Below the pieces are notes generated by a model that saw only the letters and a list, made by a program, of their open reading frames with translations, searched no databases and was not told the DNA's origin. This document shows positions 47,433-54,513 of a DNA stretch of 64,000 nucleotides, piece after piece; position 1 is the stretch's first letter; every line of letters begins with the position of its first letter. The stretch is from Metabacillus dongyingensis (GTDB taxonomy: Bacteria; Bacillota; Bacilli; Bacillales; Bacillaceae). The stretch spans positions 3,846,001 through 3,910,000 of the forward strand of contig NZ_CP082944.1 in NCBI RefSeq assembly GCF_019933155.2, given 5' to 3'. Both the position numbers and the translations under genes were made by a program.

Positions 47433-48548
47433 TCATCCCCTAACGATCTCATTAACTGAAAGCTCAAGTATCCGTAAAATGGTTTCCGCGGATGCTTTCA
47501 TTGGATTGATTCTCAAACCGTATTCTCTTAAATGAGGCTGGCTTTCTAAAAAGCTCCCGGATACACGATAAATCATTGGCAGGATATCGTACTTTGATTC
47601 TGCTCCGACTGGATAGGTTGCCGCTCCGAATGAAGAGGCTTTTTCAATCACTTTTGGTGCGATCGGTGCTGAGAGTTCAACAATCACATTCTTTGATTGA
47701 GAGTTTGTGATATACGCTTCTTTAACAAATGAAAAACCGCCGTGATTAAGGATTTCGCATAGCTGCTCCACCTGTTCATTCTGAATCGCCAGCATAACTG
47801 GAGCCACTGTCATGGCCCGCAGCAATTCATGTGCTTCGTGCCCTTGAACCTGACCGCCTCCGGAATAATTGGTTTGATGTATTTTTTCAATGATTTCACC
47901 TGAACCGAGGATAAGGCCGATGCCTTCAGGTCCAAGTACTTTAAATCCGGAAAAAGTAGAAAGGTGCGCTCCATACTCAACGCCAATGCCCTTCATTTTC
48001 ATTGCACAGTAGTTATCATCAACCAAAATGATGACATCCGGCCTTGACTTTTTAACAAGAGCGATTATTTCTTCTAAATCATAAGTATCAGTCGGCTGCT
48101 GTCTTGCATGCTGAATGTAAAATACCTTTATATGCAGCTTTGTTTCTAATGCATTTTTCACCTTGTCCATGTGATTGAAATTTACAGCCTCTTGCTTGAA
48201 TCCCATCATCCGAAACGTTTCTTTTGTGGTCATGTACATCGGTGCTTCATGGACAAAAATAGAATCTCCCGGCTCCGCTATCATACTAAGTGCAATCCTG
48301 ATCGCACCGGAACCGCTTCCTCTTACAAGGGCGCAGTCCTCGGAATCGAACACGTTCGATAACACCCTCTCGGCGGCTGCTGTTGTTTTCGGGCGGTGGT
48401 ACTCCGGGTGAAGACCCACATCCCCTGTTTCAAAAAAGGCATTGTTTCGAAACACCTTCGTCATTTCATCAATCAGTTTGAATTGAAGTTCTTTTGCCTC
48501 TTCCATCGTCCGATTGATAAGTACGGAATTTGCATATTTCAACGCCAC
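47433..48548 (-). CDS. yhfS: YhfS-like PLP-dependent enzyme (aminotransferase fold)
   Basis: This fold-type I PLP enzyme of 371 residues has the PLP lysine probably in STFSGFKVLGPEGIG, the cofactor glycine-serine patch VRGSGSGAIRIAL and the Asp of LVDDNYCAMK. It belongs to the small YhfS group, whose reaction is unknown. The start is GTG with AGGAAGG upstream. It sits 15 bases after php in the cluster and just before yhfX, so two PLP enzymes of different folds act next to each other. Confidence 0.88.
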   Translation of the reverse strand: MALKYANSVLINRTMEEAKELQFKLIDEMTKVFRNNAFFETGDVGLHPEYHRPKTTAAAERVLSNVFDSEDCALVRGSGSGAIRIALSMIAEPGDSIFVHEAPMYMTTKETFRMMGFKQEAVNFNHMDKVKNALETKLHIKVFYIQHARQQPTDTYDLEEIIALVKKSRPDVIILVDDNYCAMKMKGIGVEYGAHLSTFSGFKVLGPEGIGLILGSGEIIEKIHQTNYSGGGQVQGHEAHELLRAMTVAPVMLAIQNEQVEQLCEILNHGGFSFVKEAYITNSQSKNVIVELSAPIAPKVIEKASSFGAATYPVGAESKYDILPMIYRVSGSFLESQPHLREYGLRINPMKASAETILRILELSVNEIVRG

Positions 48549-48563
48549 TTTCCATCATCCTTC

Positions 48564-49475
48564 CTAACCGATGCTGAATGCCTTTTGAGGATTGGCTACG
48601 AGCAGTTTATTTATAATAGAGCCGCTGACTCCATGGTTTTTCAGTGCCGGTATAAACGACCTGAGAACAATATCATATCCCTGCCCTCCGAGTGACTTCA
48701 GATGGGATTTCCTTGTCAGGTCACTAGAGAGCAAGAGCTGATCTTCAAAGCCTTTTTCAATAAATGTCAGCAAAGACCTGATCCGGTCTTCATCCGCCCG
48801 GTAATTTTCTTTGCCGATCGTATCCATCGCAGCAAATGCTCCGCTGTTCAATACTTCCAGCACAATTTCATCATTCGTATTCAGATCCTGATGGCCGATA
48901 ATCACCTTTTCAAGAAACAGACCTTCTTTTTGAAAAAGATTGATCTGCTCTAGAGCACAAGTGCCGAGCGTTGTATGGGTAGAGAGCGGAAGCTTCGTGG
49001 TTTTGGCCGCTTCGATGGCTCCATGGAATAGCTCGGTTTCGATCGGTTTAAATTCATTCAGACTGCTCCCGATCTCACCGATTACCCCCGGTTTAATTCC
49101 TGTCTCCCCTATTCCATCTTTGATTTCCGTGATCATCCACTCTGCAAATTGATCCCGATTCCATTTCTTTTTGTCATCCGGAATGAATGGATCCTTATAG
49201 CAGCCCGTACTCGCGATAATCTGCAGACCGGTTTTCCGGCTAATTTCCGCAAGCTGCTCTGCGTCTCTTCCCATCCCCTCATTTGTGACTTCTACAATTG
49301 CTTTACCTCCAAGAGCCGCAAAGCTCTCTAAGTCTTCCGTGACGAGTTCAATATCCTGCAAGCAAGTATCTTCGTTCTTTTTCACTCTGCTTAAGTCCAC
49401 ATATAGATGTTCATGACAGGCACACACACCTAACTCCTGCGGCTCCAGTTTACCCAGAACGGTTTGAATATACAT
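48564..49475 (-). CDS. php: Phosphotriesterase homology protein Php (YhfV)
   Basis: This amidohydrolase-fold metalloenzyme has the first metal pair in VCACHEHLYVDLS, and histidines in STHTTLGTCA and IIGHQDLN, with the last metal Asp in LLSSDLTRKS. The position of the carboxylated lysine of true phosphotriesterases is taken by Glu in GVIGEIGSS, as in E. coli PHP. Related proteins are often lactonases or phospho-ester hydrolases. It is 303 residues, with AAGGAGG before the ATG, and follows yhfT by 11 bases. Confidence 0.92.
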   Translation of the reverse strand: MYIQTVLGKLEPQELGVCACHEHLYVDLSRVKKNEDTCLQDIELVTEDLESFAALGGKAIVEVTNEGMGRDAEQLAEISRKTGLQIIASTGCYKDPFIPDDKKKWNRDQFAEWMITEIKDGIGETGIKPGVIGEIGSSLNEFKPIETELFHGAIEAAKTTKLPLSTHTTLGTCALEQINLFQKEGLFLEKVIIGHQDLNTNDEIVLEVLNSGAFAAMDTIGKENYRADEDRIRSLLTFIEKGFEDQLLLSSDLTRKSHLKSLGGQGYDIVLRSFIPALKNHGVSGSIINKLLVANPQKAFSIG

Positions 49476-49486
49476 TAAAAGCCTCC

Positions 49487-50785
49487 TTATCCTGCTGGCG
49501 GTACATAGAGCCCAAGAAGTACCAGGATGTTTCCGATAATTCCTACTGCAATTGCTCCAACAGGCCCAACTGCCATACGGACGATTGGACGTCCGGCTGC
49601 TTCATTCAGTAAATAGATCCCGGCAATAGCGAAGAAGCCCAGACTTGGAACAATGGCGTTCGCAGCATTTGCGCCTCCAATAAGAAGCGCTACTTCCAAT
49701 ACACGCGTCATCGCTGTCCTGATGTTTTCACCAGATGCCCGAATACCGGGATAACGGTCGAGGACTTTTGCTAATTGAGTCAAAATCATCACTTCCACTA
49801 AGATGATTACGGCTCCTAAAATAGCCGCGATGAATGGATTTGGGGAGAAAATTCCAGCCCCGAAAACGAAAGTAAACCCTACTGGACCATATACACCTGT
49901 AGCAATCGCTGTACTTGCGATCAGTGGAACGAATCCGATTGCTTTTGCAAGAGAGGCAATACCGCCTTCGGCAATCTTCCCTTCCGATAGCAGGTTAAGA
50001 GAGATCGGGTCGCCTGCAATTAAAAGCTGACTCGTTGCTGCAGCTACAAGTCCGCCGCTTATCATAAGTACCCATACATATTTTTTAATCTTCGAGACGC
50101 GCTCTGTGAACAATGCCGCTAAAGCGGACAGGTTCTTCTCATCAGACTTTTCCCGTACAGCAAATGCAATTAAGAAAATCATTCCAATAATAAGAGCAAT
50201 CCCTTCCGGACTTAAAACAACCTGCGTCCCATTGATGCTGATCAGCTTATCCGTGTTTGCAAAAACGATGAGCTGTCTTGCAATAGCCGCCACAATAAAC
50301 GTCAAAATCCCTTTTTTAATTCCAAATTGAAGAGCAACAGCAATGGCCGGGAACACCATGAAGGAAACGACAACCGGTTCGCCGATTTTATTAAATCCTT
50401 CAGCAAAATTCAGCGGCAGCATCGCAAATGCATCAACGACAACTTGCAGACCATAGTAAATGCCAGCGCCATATAAAGCTCCTGCTGCCCCTGCGAGCAC
50501 GGAATTAATTTTTCCTCTGTTGAATGCAAGACCAATGATATCTGTTCCAAGCAAAATACTATGAATAAGAATAATGCTTCCCGCAATTGAAATCGGAATC
50601 CCAAATCCGATGACAAGACCGAAACTCATGGCAAAGGCGGTTACACCAAGCTCTTTTCGGCTCATCCGCCCTTCAAGATTTTCCGGAACAATCGGTCTGA
50701 GCCCATCGTTAAAGACCGCAATCCCCAAATTTGCCATGACGGCTGCAAGCGCCCCAATACAAGCCATTAAAATTACTTCTACCAT
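49487..50785 (-). CDS. yhfT: YhfT-like membrane transporter
   Basis: This very hydrophobic protein of 432 residues has about 11-12 helices and many glycine/alanine-rich segments (for example AGAAGALYGAGIYYGLQ and IAVGIIGNILVLLGLY). It matches the YhfT family found only in yhf-type clusters, and is presumed to import the substrate. It is accompanied by yhfU, 26 bases upstream, which may be a soluble partner. GGGGA precedes the ATG. No ATP-binding subunit is present, so transport would be ion-coupled. Confidence 0.85.
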   Translation of the reverse strand: MVEVILMACIGALAAVMANLGIAVFNDGLRPIVPENLEGRMSRKELGVTAFAMSFGLVIGFGIPISIAGSIILIHSILLGTDIIGLAFNRGKINSVLAGAAGALYGAGIYYGLQVVVDAFAMLPLNFAEGFNKIGEPVVVSFMVFPAIAVALQFGIKKGILTFIVAAIARQLIVFANTDKLISINGTQVVLSPEGIALIIGMIFLIAFAVREKSDEKNLSALAALFTERVSKIKKYVWVLMISGGLVAAATSQLLIAGDPISLNLLSEGKIAEGGIASLAKAIGFVPLIASTAIATGVYGPVGFTFVFGAGIFSPNPFIAAILGAVIILVEVMILTQLAKVLDRYPGIRASGENIRTAMTRVLEVALLIGGANAANAIVPSLGFFAIAGIYLLNEAAGRPIVRMAVGPVGAIAVGIIGNILVLLGLYVPPAG

Positions 50786-50811
50786 CTTTCATCCCCCATC
50801 CCCATATCAAT

Positions 50812-51174
50812 CTATTTGTTTTTTAATAAAGCCTCCATCAAATACTCAATAGCTTTCTCCTTGTGATCCCCCGTAAATCCAAAAGCTGTTGCCCCCTGGT
50901 CGACTGCAGACTGCACGTTTTCTTTTATCGGAGTCTTGCCGGGCATAGAGATGGTTGCGCACTTTGGTTTTCCAAGCAGCGCTATTGCCATAGCTAAAGC
51001 TCCCCCTCCGCCGGTATGGCAGGCGCCGACGTAATAATCCGCTCCCCCTGATTTCAGCAGCATCGCTGCTTCTAAATCAGCTTTCACGGTCACTTCTACC
51101 TGCTCTCCTCCGTATTTCTTAACTAAACTCTCAATCTCTTTTTTCTCCACCTGACCGCCTACTACAATTTTCAT
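50812..51174 (-). CDS. yhfU: YhfU-like protein (DUF2620)
   Basis: A small cytosolic protein of 120 residues opening KIVVGGQVEKKEIESLVKKY, with the glycine patch GACHTGGGGALAMAIALLG and SMPGKTPIKENV. This is the DUF2620/YhfU family; the glycine-rich loop suggests nucleotide or phosphate binding. It always accompanies yhfT and may gate or energise the transporter. GGGAGGA precedes the ATG. It follows yhfY by 15 bases. Confidence 0.85.
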   Translation of the reverse strand: MKIVVGGQVEKKEIESLVKKYGGEQVEVTVKADLEAAMLLKSGGADYYVGACHTGGGGALAMAIALLGKPKCATISMPGKTPIKENVQSAVDQGATAFGFTGDHKEKAIEYLMEALLKNK

Positions 51175-51189
51175 TTTTTATTCCTCCCT

Positions 51190-51534
51190 TTATGCTGTTA
51201 ATGCTGCTACAAAGTGCATATATAGAAATTCTTTTTCTTCTCTGGGTATGGTGATGCGGCATTCAATTTCAATCCATTTAACCCGTCTTTGCGCTTCTTC
51301 AAGATTTGGAGAATTATATATTTCCTTCATAATCGATGGCGGAGGAGCATTCAGCGGTTCGTTTCTCTCCATCCTTGTCACTGCCATGGCCAAATGAGTA
51401 ATTAACATTTGATAGTTAGCCGCTTCCGTTTGAGACACATATGCATCAATCGTTTTATGGCAGATGATTTGAGCATTTTCTGTAATGGCATCCGTTGATT
51501 TAAGTATTTCGAGTCTTTCAAACAGTTCTTTCAT
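51190..51534 (-). CDS. yhfY: YhfY-like PRD-domain protein
   Basis: A 114-residue helical protein with the PRD (phosphotransferase regulation domain) layout: a histidine in ICHKTIDAY, LITHLAMAVTR with its conserved His, and the closing HFVAALTA. In other proteins PRD histidines are phosphorylated by the PTS; here the domain stands alone, as in E. coli YhfY. GGGAGGG precedes the ATG. An operator-like palindrome lies 17 bases before the start (51551-51567), so this gene opens the main transcript. Confidence 0.8.
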   Translation of the reverse strand: MKELFERLEILKSTDAITENAQIICHKTIDAYVSQTEAANYQMLITHLAMAVTRMERNEPLNAPPPSIMKEIYNSPNLEEAQRRVKWIEIECRITIPREEKEFLYMHFVAALTA

Positions 51535-51550
51535 GAGTGCGCCCTCCCAA

Positions 51551-51567
51551 TGTACAATAAATTGTAT
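51551..51567 (-). promoter_or_regulatory. Predicted YhfZ operator upstream of yhfY
   Basis: TGTACAATAAATTGTAT contains the perfect inverted repeat TACAAT-AA-ATTGTA (51553-51566). It is 15/17 identical to the site before yhfZ and occurs just before the start of the metabolic genes. Confidence 0.65.
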
Positions 51568-51588
51568 TTTGAATATAAAAAGGGATTC

Positions 51589-52515
51589 TTAGTATTTCGG
51601 AATGTAATCCCCTTTTTCCACCAGTGTTTGTATTCTTTTAATCTCATGTAAATCCAAATGCTGCAGAATATACTCCGCCTTTTTGTTTTCTTTTCTAATG
51701 ACGCAGACAGCTTCACCTATATTCAACTCTTCTTTTTTTGCTATTTCAGAGGAAAGCGGTATCGTATTGTATAACCCGCTGTCAATTTCATCAATGTTCC
51801 AAATGGTCGCATCAATCGTTTTCGCTCTTAAATGCTGCAGCAGATGCATGTAATTGAGCTCAACAAACTCTACCTTTTTTTCATTTGTTTCCGCTTTAAC
51901 AAGAATCTTTTGATCGGTTGAATTATGGTCAATTCCTACCTTCATGCCATTTTTGATTTCAAGATTTCCTTTTTCTGAAAAGAAGACCGCATGCTTTGAA
52001 ACATACGTATGGCTCCCGAAAGCAAGAGCAATAGAAAGATCCGGGTCCTGTTTCAATGCTTCTGCAGCTGAGAATTTGGAAACAAGGGCAAAGTCGTATC
52101 TCCCTTTGCTCACTTCATCAATTCTCAGTTTAGCCCCTCTCATAAAAGCAATGCTTAAATTCAATTGGTTTTCCTCAAATTGAGACGTAAGGCCGGATGC
52201 CAGCCCTTCATATTTTTTGGAATACGGCAAAGGCATCACTCCGGTCATTCTTTCAGCACCGCAATACTTGAACAAAGAGGGAATATTTTTCTTCCTTAAA
52301 AAGGTGCCCATATGTCCTTTAGGTTCAAGACTAATGCTTCCGGTTTGCTCTAAATATTTCAGAGCTGTCTGTACTGTTCCCCTGCCAACATTAAATCTTT
52401 CTGAAAAATCTCCTACTTTTGGTATCCGCTCATTTAGTTCAATAAATAATAGATCCTCTGCGATCTTCTGCAAAATTAACCCCTTTTTAGAAAGGAGCGA
52501 CTCAAAAATCTCCAT
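51589..52515 (-). CDS. yhfZ: YhfZ-like GntR-type transcriptional regulator with ligand-binding domain
   Basis: The N-terminal winged helix reads VGDFSERFNVGRGTVQTALK and then YLEQTGSISLEPKG, as in GntR-type regulators. The C-terminal two thirds resemble a periplasmic-binding fold (KGRYDFALVSKFSAAEAL, MKVGIDHNSTDQK), presumably sensing the pathway substrate. About 308 residues from ATG 52515; a TTG at 52533 lies within the operator and is less likely. The ribosome site is weak. Palindromes before yhfZ and before yhfY indicate that it regulates itself and the cluster. Confidence 0.85.
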   Translation of the reverse strand: MEIFESLLSKKGLILQKIAEDLLFIELNERIPKVGDFSERFNVGRGTVQTALKYLEQTGSISLEPKGHMGTFLRKKNIPSLFKYCGAERMTGVMPLPYSKKYEGLASGLTSQFEENQLNLSIAFMRGAKLRIDEVSKGRYDFALVSKFSAAEALKQDPDLSIALAFGSHTYVSKHAVFFSEKGNLEIKNGMKVGIDHNSTDQKILVKAETNEKKVEFVELNYMHLLQHLRAKTIDATIWNIDEIDSGLYNTIPLSSEIAKKEELNIGEAVCVIRKENKKAEYILQHLDLHEIKRIQTLVEKGDYIPKY

Positions 52516-52526
52516 AGCACCACTCT

Positions 52527-52543
52527 TGTACAATTATTTGTAT
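52527..52543 (-). promoter_or_regulatory. Predicted YhfZ operator upstream of yhfZ
   Basis: TGTACAATTATTTGTAT, an inverted repeat TACAAT-TA-TTTGTA with one mismatch, lies 12 bases upstream of the ATG at 52515. It matches the second site at 51551-51567. Confidence 0.65.
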
Positions 52544-52828
52544 ATTCATTCATTGATGCAAATTTACCATATATTTAAGCTGTTTACAAGATTGATTTTT
52601 CTGAATAATTTGTTAAAATGATTACCTGCTCCTTTCTATCTTTTTTTACCGAAGATTAAACATAAGGTGTAATGTGTATCGTATAAATCAAGTTAATCTA
52701 TAAAAAATCCTTAATAATAAAAAAACAGCACACCAATTAGACTGCTAATTGATGTGCTATTTCTTAGGTTTATAGAAGTGTGGTATGCACCTTTCAAGCT
52801 AGCCCGTTCCAGCAAGTGAGGCTTTTCA
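52544..52828. other. Intergenic between yhfZ and tyrS
   Basis: Apart from a hairpin at 52720-52758 nothing gene-like is seen. The stretch is AT-rich and would hold the yhfZ promoter. Confidence 0.5.
52720..52758 (-). terminator. Terminator of tyrS
   Basis: AGCACATCAATTAG and CTAATTGGTGTGCT pair around CAGT on the minus strand, then seven T residues. Confidence 0.85.
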
Positions 52829-54097
52829 TCAGTTCTTGTATTGAATTAACGTGTACTTCTTCTTCCCTCTGCGGATAACAGTGAATTTGCCGTCAATGCG
52901 GTCGTCTTCTCCAAGGACTTTGTCTGTCTCCTGAATTCGCTCGCCATTGATGTATACTGCTCCATTTGAAACATCTTCTCTTGCCTGGCGTTTTGAAGGA
53001 GAAATTTTTGCATTGACAAGCAGGTCGATTAAGCCGATTTCTGCTTCTTCTGATGTAAATGCCGGTACATCTTTAAAGCCCTGCTCAATTTCATCTCCAG
53101 TAAGCTCTTTAATGTTTCCGCTGAAAAAAGCCTGAGAGATTTTGATTGCTTGCTCCAAAGATTCTTCTCCGTGTACGAGCTTTGTCATATTCTCGGCAAG
53201 CGCTTTTTGTGCAGCGCGTTTTTCTGGTGCATTTGTCAGTTCCTCTTCAAGCTCCGCAATCTCTTCATGAGAAAGGAAGGTAAAGAACTTGATGTATTTA
53301 ATGACATCGCGGTCATCTGTATTGATCCAGAACTGGTAGAACTCATAAGGAGTCGTTTTTTCTTTATCGAGCCAGATAGCTCCGCCTTCTGTTTTGCCGA
53401 ATTTTGTTCCATCTGATTTTGTAACCAATGGAACTGTTAATCCGAATGCTTTGGAATTTTCCTCGGATTTGCGGATCAATTCAAGGCCTGCTGTAATGTT
53501 GCCCCACTGATCGCTTCCTCCAATTTGAAGCTTGCAGCCTTGGGATCTGTATAAATTTAAAAAGTCATATGACTGCAGAATCATGTAGCTGAACTCTGTG
53601 TAGGAAATTCCTGATTCAATTCTTGAAGACACCGTATCCTTTGCAAGCATGTAATTAATACCGAAATTTTTTCCTACATCCCTAAGGAATGTGATCAAAT
53701 CCATAGATCCAATCCAGTCAAAGTTGTTGGCAAGAGTAGCAGGATTTTCACTTGAGGTATCAAAATCAAGGAAACGGGAAAGCTGACCTTTAATTTTGTT
53801 TGACCACTCCTGAACAATATCGGAAGTATTAAGCGTTCTTTCCGCTTTCTTTCCGCTTGGGTCGCCAATTAAGCCAGTTGCTCCGCCGACTAAGGCAATT
53901 GGGCGGTGTCCTGCCTGCTGAAAGCGGCGAAGAGTTAAAATCGGAAGTAAATGCCCGATGTGCAGGCTGTCTGCCGTCGGATCGAAACCAGAATATAATT
54001 TTACTGATTCCTCTTCTAATAACTTTCTCAGACCTTCTTCGTCTGTCATTTGATTGATTAACCCTCTGAACTGCAAATCATTCAATAATTCACTCAT
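52829..54097 (-). CDS. tyrS: Tyrosyl-tRNA synthetase
   Basis: It charges tRNA-Tyr. This class I synthetase of 422 residues has the HIGH motif as HIGHLLPILT, KMSKS as KFGKT in DGTKFGKTEGG, and a C-terminal S4-like RNA-binding domain (SPSKRQAREDVSNGAVYING). ATG 54097 has AAGGAG upstream. A T-box leader controls it (54132-54420). It marks the right border of the accessory block and is followed in B. subtilis by acsA. Confidence 0.97.
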   Translation of the reverse strand: MSELLNDLQFRGLINQMTDEEGLRKLLEEESVKLYSGFDPTADSLHIGHLLPILTLRRFQQAGHRPIALVGGATGLIGDPSGKKAERTLNTSDIVQEWSNKIKGQLSRFLDFDTSSENPATLANNFDWIGSMDLITFLRDVGKNFGINYMLAKDTVSSRIESGISYTEFSYMILQSYDFLNLYRSQGCKLQIGGSDQWGNITAGLELIRKSEENSKAFGLTVPLVTKSDGTKFGKTEGGAIWLDKEKTTPYEFYQFWINTDDRDVIKYIKFFTFLSHEEIAELEEELTNAPEKRAAQKALAENMTKLVHGEESLEQAIKISQAFFSGNIKELTGDEIEQGFKDVPAFTSEEAEIGLIDLLVNAKISPSKRQAREDVSNGAVYINGERIQETDKVLGEDDRIDGKFTVIRRGKKKYTLIQYKN

Positions 54098-54131
54098 TCT
54101 GATTAGCTCCTTTTTTTCATAAAATACAAAA

Positions 54132-54420
54132 AACACCCCTTCAAAAATGAAGGGGCGTGATTACGCGGTACCACCCTACTTAGGAAAAAGATAAACTGAT
54201 TCCTATCTCGGCATATATAACGGCATTCTAACCGTCTTTCGCTATTGGGCATTAGCTGCCTTTCACAAAAGAAGCTCCTGGAGGTAATTCATGATTCATC
54301 TGTGTGCTGATTTTCATCGGCCATCAGCTTTCTAAAACAGGGAGATGTTCACTACTAATTCCATTCAAAGCATTTTCAATTCTAATAAATCTTTTTTACC
54401 ATATAGAATGTCTCTTGTCA
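54132..54420 (-). promoter_or_regulatory. T-box riboswitch leader of tyrS
   Basis: The T-box sequence AGGGTGGTACCGCG is present on the minus strand (54164-54177), followed by a terminator hairpin (CGCCCCTTCA with TGAAGGGGTG, 54132-54158) and T run. A likely specifier triplet TAC (tyrosine) lies at 54284-54286 in GAATTACCTCC. A promoter with TTGACA at 54416-54421 (minus strand) starts the leader. Uncharged tRNA-Tyr would favour the antiterminator. Confidence 0.92.
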
Positions 54421-54513
54421 AACGGTTCAACAGCATCTGACAAGATCATACAAAAGTACTGTTTTTATATGATATAATTGAGTGGGTGGATTGTATAGGG
54501 GGATGATACATTT

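Noticed and set aside
47426..47467. Upstream start for yhfX overlapping yhfS
   Set aside because: The TTG at 47425 has a ribosome site and gives a product aligned with E. coli YhfX; the longer version adds unmatched residues.
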